Source: Lachnoclostridium sp. UBA1308 (GTDB lineage: Bacteria; Bacillota; Clostridia; Lachnospirales; Lachnospiraceae). Taken from it: DNA of 18,693 nt. A program made the translations under genes and the position numbers. The stretch is from assembly GCA_002307215.1 (NCBI GenBank), contig DBTU01000022.1, forward strand, positions 1-18,693, read 5' to 3'. Each line of letters begins with the position of its first letter. Position 1 is the first letter of the stretch. Below the pieces are notes generated by a model. The model was not told the DNA's origin and did no database searches. It worked only from the letters and a program-made list of their open reading frames with translations. Of this stretch, positions 1-7,326 are shown piece after piece.

Positions 1-1
1 G

Positions 2-361
2 TCGGTGTTGTTGAATCGACTGAATGATTATTGGAGTATTCTGGACGAGCATTTTTCAGAGTCCGTGACGAAGGCAGAAGACGAATCCATTAATGATGTT
101 ATACTTTCCTATGGTGATAACAGCACGTCGGATGCGGCCGTTACATATTTTGGCGGTACAGCGATACCTATTAATAAATACTGTATTGAGGGCACAAAGT
201 AGTTTAAATGTATCGGGATCAATGATGCCAGTGGTGATAGGTGTTTAATTCCAATTCTTCCATATATCAGGGTAAAATCCCACGGTAGTCTGTTTTCCAT
301 ATCTAACGATATGTAAAACGTTGCGATAAAAGAACCGGATGGCAGAATTGTAGAGATTTAG
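2..361 (+). pseudogene. possible decayed or 3'-partial gene at the window edge
   Basis: The reading frame is open at the left edge, so the true start may lie outside the window; an internal GTG at position 5 could also start it. It runs to a TAG at 200-202. The same frame then continues for 37 codons to a TAA at 314-316 and 14 more codons to a TAG at 359-361, the last stretch ending in VAIKEPDGRIVEI, which reads like ordinary protein. About 117 sense codons with only two interruptions is suggestive of a decayed gene in AT-rich DNA, but not proof. I do not recognise the family. Alternatives are a short real C-terminus ending at 202 followed by non-coding DNA, or chance. Confidence 0.28.
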
Positions 362-421
362 AGTAGTTGCCTTTATGCCAGAATCCTTTTTTGTAAGCAG
401 AAAAACAGTGGATGCTAAGGG

Positions 422-450
422 TTGCGTTTAAAAGTAAAGCTTGTTATAAT
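422..450 (+). promoter_or_regulatory. predicted sigma-A promoter for the HD-GYP/dnaX transcript
   Basis: TATAAT at 445-450 is preceded by TG at 442-443, giving an extended -10 (TGTTATAAT). A weak -35 (TTGCGT, 422-427) lies exactly 17 bases upstream. Transcription would start near 457 and leave a leader of about 84 bases before the gene at 541. This is the only good promoter seen between the left edge and dnaX, so it may drive both genes. Confidence 0.55.
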
Positions 451-540
451 GTGCGTAGTATCCAGACAAGGAAGCTATATTGTGGGGTAAAATGGTAAGA
501 GGAATTTATTAGAAATTAATCGTTTTCTGGGGAGGATTGT

Positions 541-1578
541 ATGAAACATATCTTGGCCATCGGATTTAATAGTACGATGTTTACATCGGTTGAAAATACG
601 TTGAAGCCCTATTATGATGTGTTATCACTACCTTCCAATAGAGAATTAATTACTTTTTTTAGACAGCGGAAGCCAGTGGATTTATTTTTGTTAACGATAT
701 CGGAGGATGATATCGAAGGGTTAGATGCTTATGATCTGATAAAAAGATTTCCTGCGATGAAGACGAAGCCAATCATTTTTCTTTCAGAAAGCAAAGACAC
801 AATGCTGGAGAAGAAGGTTTTTTTACTTGGAGAGACGGATTATATTTCGCTCCCGGTGACGGAAGAAATGTTACTGCATAGGGTGGATAACGGGATTGAA
901 CTAGCTGATCTACGGAGGGAAAGACCCTATGTGGAAAGATATCAAGATGCCATTTCCATTAGCTTTGCAGAACTTGTCGAGTGCCGTGATGGGACCACCG
1001 GAGGGCATTTGAAGAATACTACCAGGTATTTTGATATACTGTTGCATGCAGCCATGGAAAGTGATGACTACATTGATGAAATATCGCCGGAGGAAGTTGC
1101 GGTACTCTTACGATCTGCTGCACTCCATGATATTGGCAAGATTGGAATTAATGATGAAATACTACGTAAGGGATCATCACTAGAAGACTATGAATTTGAA
1201 TATATGAAGACACATACAACCTTGGGAAAACTGGCCTTTGAGAAGATAATTAAGGAGACCGGCGGCACCAGGTGGCTCTATATTGCAATGGACATGGCAT
1301 ACTGTCATCACGAGCATTGGGATGGATCAGGGTATCCAAACGGATTAAAGGGTGAGAATATTCCCTTGTATGCAAGAATGCTTTCAATAGCCGATGTCTA
1401 TGATGCATTGACCTCCAGCCGTGCATATAAGGAAGCATACTCCCATCAGAAGGCGATGAACCTTATTGTAGAAGGGAAGGGTAGCTTATTTGATCCCACC
1501 TTAGTGAATATATTCATTATGGTAAATGAAGAATTCGAAAAGCAACTGTATGAAAATAAGAAAGTAACAATCCATTAG
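541..1578 (+). CDS. HD-GYP phosphodiesterase with a degenerate receiver domain
   Basis: A 345-residue protein. Residues 1-115 have the length and strand pattern of a response-regulator receiver. However, the phospho-acceptor Asp is Thr52 (LLTIS instead of LLDxx), the acidic pair near the N-terminus is missing, and the conserved Lys after strand 5 is Leu104, so it is probably not phosphorylated. Residues 135-340 are an HD-GYP domain with the metal and signature motifs intact: HDIGK at 196-200, HHEHWDGSGYP at 256-266, and DVYDAL at 285-290. HD-GYP enzymes hydrolyse cyclic di-GMP (some act on cGAMP), so a working cytoplasmic phosphodiesterase is likely. The start is set by GGGGAGG at 529-535. 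Its stop lies 14 bases before dnaX, which suggests co-transcription. Confidence 0.9.
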   Translation: MKHILAIGFNSTMFTSVENTLKPYYDVLSLPSNRELITFFRQRKPVDLFLLTISEDDIEGLDAYDLIKRFPAMKTKPIIFLSESKDTMLEKKVFLLGETDYISLPVTEEMLLHRVDNGIELADLRRERPYVERYQDAISISFAELVECRDGTTGGHLKNTTRYFDILLHAAMESDDYIDEISPEEVAVLLRSAALHDIGKIGINDEILRKGSSLEDYEFEYMKTHTTLGKLAFEKIIKETGGTRWLYIAMDMAYCHHEHWDGSGYPNGLKGENIPLYARMLSIADVYDALTSSRAYKEAYSHQKAMNLIVEGKGSLFDPTLVNIFIMVNEEFEKQLYENKKVTIH

Positions 1579-1592
1579 AAAGGAAGCAGCCT

Positions 1593-3158
1593 ATGTCATA
1601 TATGGCTCTTTATCGAAAGTTTCGCCCCGACAATTTTACGGATGTTAAAGGGCAGGAACACATTGTAACGACATTAAAGAATCAAATCATGGCAGGGAGA
1701 ATTGGACATGCCTATCTTTTTTGCGGAACCAGGGGAACCGGTAAGACAACAGTGGCTAAGCTTTTAGCCAAGGTAGTGAACTGCGAGCACCCTGTAGACG
1801 GTAATCCCTGCAACGAATGCAACATGTGTAAATCAATTCAGGCGGGAGCCTCGATGAATGTTCTTGAAATTGATGCTGCCTCCAACAATGGAGTCGATAA
1901 TGTCAGGGAGATTGTAGAAGAGGTCAGGTATTCACCTACGGAAGGCCGCTACAAGGTTTATATCATTGACGAGGTGCATATGCTTTCACCCGGTGCCTTT
2001 AACGCATTATTAAAGACAATTGAAGAACCTCCTTCCTATGTCATATTTATTCTTGCAACTACAGAGGTTCATAAGATACCGGTGACGATTCTGTCAAGGT
2101 GTCAGAGATATGATTTCAGAAGGATTACCATAGATGCAATCACAGACCGCTTATCTGAATTAATGCAGGCCGAGAATGTAGAAGCTGAGGATAAGGCACT
2201 GCGTTATCTTGCAAGATTGGCGGACGGTTCCTTACGTGATGCGCTAAGTCTGCTGGACCAGTGTATCTCCTTCTATCTGGGTCAGAAGCTAACCTATGAT
2301 AAGGTCCTCGAGGTGCTTGGTGCCGTTGACACACAGGTCTTTCACCGAATGTTGACCGGAATTAAGGCGCAGGAGGTGGCAAAATGTATTCGTCTGCTGG
2401 AGGAAATCGAAAGCAACGGACGCGAGATTGGTCAATTTGTCGTTGATTTTATTTGGTATTTGCGTAATCTGCTCTTAATCCGAACAACGGAGAATATCAT
2501 GGATATCATGATAGAAGTTTCGACAGAGAACCTAGAGCTCCTCAAGCAAGAGGCAGCAGGGATTGATGAGCAGACACTGATGAGATATATCAGAATATTC
2601 TCGGAGCTATCGAACCAGCTACGGTATGCCACAAGAAAGAGAGTGCTGATAGAGATAGCACTGATCAAGTTGTGTAAACCGGAGATGGAGCAAAATCTTG
2701 AGGCCATCCTGGCACGCCTTAAGCTTCTGGAGGAAAAGCTAGTGAACGGTGCGGTTATAAATGCTGCACCCGGACAAGTGGCGAGAACTCCCGAGCCGGT
2801 AGCAAAGAAGCCGGTAGTATTGCCGGAGGCCTTACCCGAGGATATCAAAGAGGCAGCAAAGCACTGGAAGAGTATCGTAACACAGATGGGAAGAAAAGCT
2901 CCTGCTCTGGGCTCGGTGCTTACGGGAGCCACGCTCAGTATCGATAATGGTAATAATCTCGTGATCGTGGTGACAGATCAAATTGATAAGGAACTAATTG
3001 AAAGAGAATCCCATATCCTACTGATTAAGGAAGCGTATGCACAGCTTCTTAATAAACAGGTTCCGATCAGTGCAAGATTTCTGGATAAGAACAAGGAACG
3101 CATCGAAGAGGTACCGGATTTGACGAAGCTGATTAAATTCCCGATTGAATATGAATAG
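1593..3158 (+). CDS. dnaX: DNA polymerase III clamp-loader subunit gamma/tau
   Basis: A 521-residue AAA+ ATPase that drives loading of the beta sliding clamp at the replication fork. Visible motifs are Walker A GTRGTGKT (45-52), a four-cysteine zinc site (C64, C73, C76, C79), Walker B IIDEVH (124-129), sensor 1 ILATTEVHKIP (153-163), the arginine-finger segment LSRCQRYDF and sensor 2 GSLRDALSLLDQ. The C-terminal 150 residues are the more variable tau region. The opening MSYMALYRKFRP is typical of the family, and the start is preceded by AAAGGAAG. It lies upstream of ybaB and recR, the order conserved in Firmicutes. I saw no obvious slippery site for making a separate gamma form. Confidence 0.97.
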   Translation: MSYMALYRKFRPDNFTDVKGQEHIVTTLKNQIMAGRIGHAYLFCGTRGTGKTTVAKLLAKVVNCEHPVDGNPCNECNMCKSIQAGASMNVLEIDAASNNGVDNVREIVEEVRYSPTEGRYKVYIIDEVHMLSPGAFNALLKTIEEPPSYVIFILATTEVHKIPVTILSRCQRYDFRRITIDAITDRLSELMQAENVEAEDKALRYLARLADGSLRDALSLLDQCISFYLGQKLTYDKVLEVLGAVDTQVFHRMLTGIKAQEVAKCIRLLEEIESNGREIGQFVVDFIWYLRNLLLIRTTENIMDIMIEVSTENLELLKQEAAGIDEQTLMRYIRIFSELSNQLRYATRKRVLIEIALIKLCKPEMEQNLEAILARLKLLEEKLVNGAVINAAPGQVARTPEPVAKKPVVLPEALPEDIKEAAKHWKSIVTQMGRKAPALGSVLTGATLSIDNGNNLVIVVTDQIDKELIERESHILLIKEAYAQLLNKQVPISARFLDKNKERIEEVPDLTKLIKFPIEYE

Positions 3159-3218
3159 AAAAGACTGTAATAAAATAGCCACTTGCATTTAAGACTATCA
3201 TAATAAATACAGATGGAT

Positions 3219-3229
3219 TATAATATAAT
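3219..3229 (+). promoter_or_regulatory. possible -10 elements ahead of ybaB-recR
   Basis: Two overlapping TATAAT hexamers lie at 3219-3224 and 3224-3229 in the 160-base gap after dnaX. No convincing -35 is found 16-18 bases upstream, so this is only a candidate for separate transcription of ybaB-recR. The gap has no terminator, so read-through from dnaX is also possible. Confidence 0.3.
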
Positions 3230-3319
3230 TAATTGAAACAAACAGGGATAGCTCAAGTATAGAAATGTGTATGGGCTAATCCATGAATATTATTTTAAAT
3301 ATAAAGGAGAATGACACAT

Positions 3320-3673
3320 ATGGCTAAACATGGCGGATTCCCGGGCGGCGGGATGCCCGGTGGTATGGGTAATTTAATGAAACAGGCACAGAAAATGCAA
3401 AAGCAGATGGAAGATAAGACCAAGGAGCTTGAGGAAAAGGAATATGAAGCAACTGCCGGCGGCGGAGCCGTTACAGTAAAGGTCTCCGGTAAGAAAGAGA
3501 TCAGCTCCATTAAGCTTTCTAAGGAAGTGGTTGATCCCGAGGATGTCGAGATGTTAGAAGATTTGATTGTGGCTGCAGCCAATGAAGCGCTTCGCAAGAT
3601 GGAGGAGGATTCCTCATCTACGATGGGCCAGCTGACCGGCGGACTCAGTGGTATGGGAGGCTTTCCTTTCTAG
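3320..3673 (+). CDS. ybaB: YbaB/EbfC-family nucleoid-associated protein
   Basis: A 117-residue dimeric DNA-binding protein that coats DNA and is nearly always encoded beside recR. A Gly/Met-rich N-terminus (GGFPGGGMPGGMGN) precedes a long helix (about 17-43), the conserved core TAGGGAVTVKVSGKKEI, and the C-terminal helix with LIVAAANEALRKMEE, all as expected for YbaB. I chose the ATG at 3320 over an in-frame ATG at 3311, because AGGAG (3305-3309) is 10 bases from the former and only one base from the latter. The stop TAG shares its last base with the GTG start of recR, so the two genes are translationally coupled. Confidence 0.94.
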   Translation: MAKHGGFPGGGMPGGMGNLMKQAQKMQKQMEDKTKELEEKEYEATAGGGAVTVKVSGKKEISSIKLSKEVVDPEDVEMLEDLIVAAANEALRKMEEDSSSTMGQLTGGLSGMGGFPF

Positions 3674-4269
3674 TGGATTATTACAGTAGACAAATCAGCA
3701 AATTAATAGAGGAACTATCAAGGCTTCCGGGAATAGGCGCAAAGACCGCACAGAGATTGGCATTTCATATTATCAATATGCCACAGGAACAGGTGAGCGG
3801 TCTTGCAGATTCTATGATAGAGGCTAAGAAGAATATCCGGTACTGTAAGGAGTGTCTGACACTTACGGATAAGGAGCTATGCCCAATCTGCTCTTCACCG
3901 GGCAGGAATAAACGACAGATCATGGTTGTTGAGAATCCCAGGGATCTGGCAGCCTATGAGAAAACCGGTAAATTCGAGGGTGTCTATCATGTGCTGCACG
4001 GCGCCATCTCTCCGATGCTTGGCATTGGTCCTGCAGATATTAGGCTAAAGGAATTAATGCTACGTCTTCAGGGTGACGTTGACGAGGTAATCATTGCGAC
4101 AAATTCCAGCCTTGAGGGGGAAGCGACAGCGATGTACCTCAGCAAATTGATAAAGCCCGCAGGCATTAAGGTCAGCCGGATCGCCAGCGGAATCCCGGTA
4201 GGCGGAGACCTCGAATACATAGATGAGGTTACCTTGCTTCGTGCTTTTGAGGGAAGAGTGGTACTGTAG
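3673..4269 (+). CDS. recR: recombination mediator protein RecR
   Basis: A 198-residue protein of the RecFOR pathway, which helps load RecA onto SSB-coated single-stranded DNA during gap repair. It shows a helix-hairpin-helix (LPGIGAKTAQRLAFHI, 18-33), a four-cysteine zinc finger (C58, C61, C70, C73), a Toprim domain from IMVVENPRDL (83-92), and the conserved TNSSLEGEATAMYL segment (143-156). Length and domain order are normal. It starts with GTG overlapping the ybaB stop, with GGGAGG at 3655-3660 inside ybaB as ribosome binding site. It is followed by a strong terminator, which closes this operon. Confidence 0.97.
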   Translation: MDYYSRQISKLIEELSRLPGIGAKTAQRLAFHIINMPQEQVSGLADSMIEAKKNIRYCKECLTLTDKELCPICSSPGRNKRQIMVVENPRDLAAYEKTGKFEGVYHVLHGAISPMLGIGPADIRLKELMLRLQGDVDEVIIATNSSLEGEATAMYLSKLIKPAGIKVSRIASGIPVGGDLEYIDEVTLLRAFEGRVVL

Positions 4270-4285
4270 AGAATAAATTTAAACC

Positions 4286-4351
4286 AGACCTAGATTAGGG
4301 CAGTGAACCGAAAAGCGGTTCACTTAACCGCCCTGTCAGAGGTCTTTTTTT
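4286..4351 (+). terminator. rho-independent terminator after recR
   Basis: A long nested hairpin: AGACCT (4286-4291) pairs with AGGTCT (4340-4345), an inner GGGC pairs with GCCC, and AGTGAACCG pairs with CGGTTCACT around a short AAAAG-containing loop. Seven T residues (4345-4351) follow at once. This is a classic strong terminator about 20 bases after the recR stop. Confidence 0.9.
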
Positions 4352-4418
4352 GATCCTAAAACATCAGTTAAATAATCTTTTCAAAAACTAAAGTGAATAG
4401 GAAACTTATAGAATATGA

Positions 4419-4447
4419 TTGACAGAATGAAAAAACCTTAGTACTGT
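4419..4447 (+). promoter_or_regulatory. predicted promoter of the padR-like gene
   Basis: A perfect -35 TTGACA (4419-4424), a 17-base spacer, and TACTGT at 4442-4447 as a weak -10. Transcription would begin around 4454, inside the large palindrome that starts at 4447, which is the arrangement expected of a repressible promoter. Confidence 0.5.
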
Positions 4448-4493
4448 TTAGTGTAGTCGGATATATCGAATCGATATATCCGACTACACTAAA
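4447..4493. promoter_or_regulatory. perfect 23-base inverted repeat, likely operator
   Basis: The arm 4447-4469 (starting TTTAGTGTAGTCGG) is an exact reverse complement of 4471-4493 (ending CCGACTACACTAAA), with a single A at 4470 between them. No T-run follows on either strand, so it is not a typical terminator. It overlaps the predicted transcription start and ends 20 bases before the start codon of a PadR-type repressor. PadR proteins bind palindromes in their own promoters, so autoregulation is the natural reading. Binding itself is inferred. Confidence 0.7.
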
Positions 4494-4513
4494 ATCATAT
4501 AGGGAGAGATACA

Positions 4514-5044
4514 ATGCTAGAAAATATAATTCTTGGATTTTTATACGGTTGGAGCCTGACAGGCTATGAAATAAAAAAAGTTATGGTGGTAAGCACATCA
4601 AACTTCATTGATGCAAGTTACGGAAGTCTATATCCGGCATTAAAAAGATTAGAGTATAAAGGTTATATTATTTGTAATTCTGATAATTCAAGTAATAGGA
4701 ATAAGAAAAGATATTCAATAACCAATGAAGGTAAAACAAAATTTTTGAGCTGGTTAGAAGAACCAGTGAAATTTTCTCCACATAATTATGAATATCTTTC
4801 AAAACTTTTCTTTTATGGGTATTTAGAAAAAGAAAAACTTCCCGTATTAATTTCATCCTTTACTGACTCTGTTTCAATTGAAATATCGAAACTTGATAAA
4901 ATAGAGCAGGATTACTTAAATGAGATGGATCCCTTCGCTCATAAAACTCTTTTGTTTGGAAAGGAATATTATAATTTGATAATAAAGTGGCACAAAGAAC
5001 TATTAAACGAAATAGAAGTTTTGAAACAAGAAAAAAAGCTATAA
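4514..5044 (+). CDS. PadR-family transcriptional regulator
   Basis: A 176-residue regulator. The N-terminal winged helix-turn-helix (about 1-80) is clearly PadR-like: LGFLYGWSLTGYEIKK, then GSLYPALKRLEYKGYI, then the wing KKRYSITNEGKTKFLSWLEE. Residues 85-170 form the helical C-terminal dimerisation domain of the longer PadR subtype. It would repress transcription in the cytoplasm until an effector binds. The start is supported by GGGAGAG (4502-4508). It lies just after a perfect palindrome and 55 bases before a membrane protein gene that it probably controls. Base composition is clearly more AT-rich than in recR, which suggests acquisition of this pair. Confidence 0.9.
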   Translation: MLENIILGFLYGWSLTGYEIKKVMVVSTSNFIDASYGSLYPALKRLEYKGYIICNSDNSSNRNKKRYSITNEGKTKFLSWLEEPVKFSPHNYEYLSKLFFYGYLEKEKLPVLISSFTDSVSIEISKLDKIEQDYLNEMDPFAHKTLLFGKEYYNLIIKWHKELLNEIEVLKQEKKL

Positions 5045-5099
5045 AAGGAACTCTGAAACGTTAGAAAGAAAATATAACCCTATATAATGGAGGAATTAT

Positions 5100-5798
5100 A
5101 TGGATGCAAAAAAGACTGCCCCAGTAACTTATCTTATGATAGCACTTGTGTTTTTCGCTATTCTTGGATGTGAATATCCGGTTTTTTTCATAGATAGAAT
5201 AATTGATGGAAGAAATATATCAGATCTATTTTCTTGGGCAATTCATTGGTATGGAGCTGTTGCTCATTGGACAATCACAATAGCACTTTGGGGAGGCGCT
5301 TCAGTTGTTTTCTATCTTTACCTAAAAAAGAATAAAAGATTCCTTGAATTATTTAAATTCAAGATAGACAAGTTTGCTTTGTTAACACTTATTATTGTTC
5401 TTATATTGGTTATAACAGATGGAATAATTGAGGCCATCGCTGATAATTTAGCATTCCCTCAATTATTAAGTGAGTATTATGGATTTAAAAGCATGTATGG
5501 TACATTTGCTTGGCTGGTATCGATTTTCCAAAATATTTATTACTTGTTTGAATCTATAGTTGTATTAGTTATGATAGCTTGTTTTCAGAAGGCGGGAGAT
5601 TTATGGTTTCGAAAAACACATTTCCCTTGGGCAAGCATTGGATTAGCATTTACTTGGGGTGCAATTCATTTTTTATCTCATCCCGCCGGTGCAATGGGAG
5701 TATTTATTTGGTCAATTCTGCCGGGACTTGTTTATGTTTTAAGTAAGAAAAGCTTTTATGCAACTTTTGCAGTACTATTCTTAGCGTTCATTATATAA
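5100..5798 (+). CDS. multi-pass membrane protein of unknown function, probable PadR target
   Basis: A 232-residue, very hydrophobic protein with roughly seven membrane segments (about 9-30, 50-75, 92-113, 134-162, 175-192, 197-214, 217-232). I do not recognise the family with certainty. The C-terminal part, FTWGAIHFLSHP (184-195) followed by a Gly-rich helix, recalls the FxxxH and HxxxN-like motifs of CPBP (Abi/CAAX-protease-like) proteins. I see no clear EExxxR motif, though E111 and E151 lie within membrane segments. GGAGG at 5089-5093 supports the start. It is directly downstream of the PadR-like gene on the same strand and equally AT-rich; PadR genes are often paired with membrane exporters or resistance proteins. 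Confidence 0.75.
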   Translation: MDAKKTAPVTYLMIALVFFAILGCEYPVFFIDRIIDGRNISDLFSWAIHWYGAVAHWTITIALWGGASVVFYLYLKKNKRFLELFKFKIDKFALLTLIIVLILVITDGIIEAIADNLAFPQLLSEYYGFKSMYGTFAWLVSIFQNIYYLFESIVVLVMIACFQKAGDLWFRKTHFPWASIGLAFTWGAIHFLSHPAGAMGVFIWSILPGLVYVLSKKSFYATFAVLFLAFII

Positions 5799-6051
5799 AA
5801 GATTAATTACAACTTGGTGGTAAAGTATTGAGTGGCGAGGTCACAAATATCAATGTTAATATCACATATGGCAACTCTACCTTGATATATTAAAGTTAGG
5901 TATTGCAGTTTTCAATGAAATATATGCAGAAAATGAGAATAAATGGAAATTTAGTAGATTATATTTATAGGCTAACATATAATATATTTATGAGCATAAT
6001 TTTGTAAATGAATTAGTGCGCGATAAATTATTAATTGAGGAGTGTAATTGT

Positions 6052-7098
6052 ATGTATCATAAAAGTTGTGTGAGCCGTACAATAATTGTTATGGTGATAT
6101 GCTTTGCAGTAATATTTGGAGTAACCGGCTGTAGTTCAGCAGAACAACAAACGGATAATTACGAATCAACGAGCGATTATAGCAGTGAAGATGATATAAA
6201 TACTCAGGATAATACATTCACAGAGAATGAAGATGAACCAACCCCAACCTTAAATAGTTCGGAAGCGAGTCAAAATATAGTAACAGAAGCTCCTACGAAT
6301 GTTGTAGAAAAAGCAAATAGTAATTACGATTATACAAGTAGTGACGGAAACTGGGCAGTCAATGAATCCTATCTATCCGGTGAAGTTAATGGGCAAAAGA
6401 ATGACTATACCCTTTATTCAACAGATATAAGTAGTCAATATTATGGGGATTTTGTAGTAGAAGTAACGATAATGTATTCGGACAATGTCACTTTTTATCT
6501 TGATCTCAATATGTCAAAATTAGAAGAAAAAGAGTACATAGATGAGGACTTCTATAATTTTGATGAGGGTTCTGTTGCTAAATTCATGTATGTAGATACA
6601 ACGCTAATGGATAATTCAGGATGGGTGTTACCGGCCCCTTACTGTTATTATCATGTTGTAACCGGTATTACTGATGAAAGTGAAACATCAAAGAAATTTG
6701 ACGCTGTTTACTTGAAGATTGATAGTATTGATTACAACAAAGGGGTTATTAATGCGTATCTTTATTTTTGGGGACCGGATGTGAATGGAGACGCTTTTAG
6801 CTTAGATGGATACTTTGCAGCAGGCATCCCATATTTATCATCGAACGATACCAATGTTAATGATGATAATTATGATTCCAGTGCTTCTTCAGGCTTAGCA
6901 GGTAACGATGATTCGACTACTATTTTCGATAATTATACTCAGACATGTACGGTATGTTATGGAACCGGCAATTGTCAAACCTGTCTTGGTTCCGGTTATT
7001 ATTATAATGAATTTACGGGAGATAGAATGGATTGTCCTACGTGTAACAATCAGGACGGCAAATGCTGGCATTGTGGAGGAACGGGTATTGAACCATAA
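6052..7098 (+). CDS. secreted lipoprotein with a C-terminal DnaJ-like cysteine repeat
   Basis: A 348-residue protein. A lipoprotein signal peptide runs to Cys27 (lipobox VTGC, 24-27), predicting lipid anchoring outside the membrane. Residues 28-85 are a low-complexity Ser/Thr/Asp/Glu/Asn linker. The middle (about 95-275) is an acidic, aromatic-rich domain I cannot assign. The last 50 residues hold four CxxC pairs (C299/302, C308/311, C328/331, C338/341), three followed by GTG or GSG, the CxxCxGxG pattern of the DnaJ zinc domain. I start at ATG 6052, 10 bases after AGGAG, rather than at the in-frame GTG 6016. Function unknown; a zinc-bound peptide- or surface-binding role is a guess. Confidence 0.8.
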   Translation: MYHKSCVSRTIIVMVICFAVIFGVTGCSSAEQQTDNYESTSDYSSEDDINTQDNTFTENEDEPTPTLNSSEASQNIVTEAPTNVVEKANSNYDYTSSDGNWAVNESYLSGEVNGQKNDYTLYSTDISSQYYGDFVVEVTIMYSDNVTFYLDLNMSKLEEKEYIDEDFYNFDEGSVAKFMYVDTTLMDNSGWVLPAPYCYYHVVTGITDESETSKKFDAVYLKIDSIDYNKGVINAYLYFWGPDVNGDAFSLDGYFAAGIPYLSSNDTNVNDDNYDSSASSGLAGNDDSTTIFDNYTQTCTVCYGTGNCQTCLGSGYYYNEFTGDRMDCPTCNNQDGKCWHCGGTGIEP

Positions 7099-7326
7099 TA
7101 TGGATATATTAAATATACACCGTTAAGTAAAATTAGATATGGTTATTTACAGTTAAATAGGAGATATAATAGGATATCAGCGGAAAGGGAATTGTAGTTG
7201 AAAAGGAAGTATCAATATACTAAGATAAGTATTATGATATTTAAAGAATACTCTTATGAAAAGATAGATTTTCCTTAAGAATACCCAAACAGTTAAATAA
7301 AACTACTTAGGAATTAGGAGAATGTA

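Noticed and set aside
109..300. 63-residue open frame on the minus strand near the left edge
   Set aside because: No ribosome binding site or recognisable protein features, and it lies opposite the continuing + strand frame.
457..540. Cyclic-di-GMP riboswitch in the leader of the HD-GYP gene
   Set aside because: The conserved GEMM core (CACGCAAAG-type and GGACGCAAAG-type segments) is absent.
2432..2932. 166-residue open frame on the minus strand inside dnaX
   Set aside because: It is a Ser-rich antisense shadow of dnaX with no start signal.
6908..7126. 72-residue open frame inside the lipoprotein gene
   Set aside because: It lies in another frame over the cysteine-rich tail, whose CxxCxGxG repeats clearly identify the correct frame.
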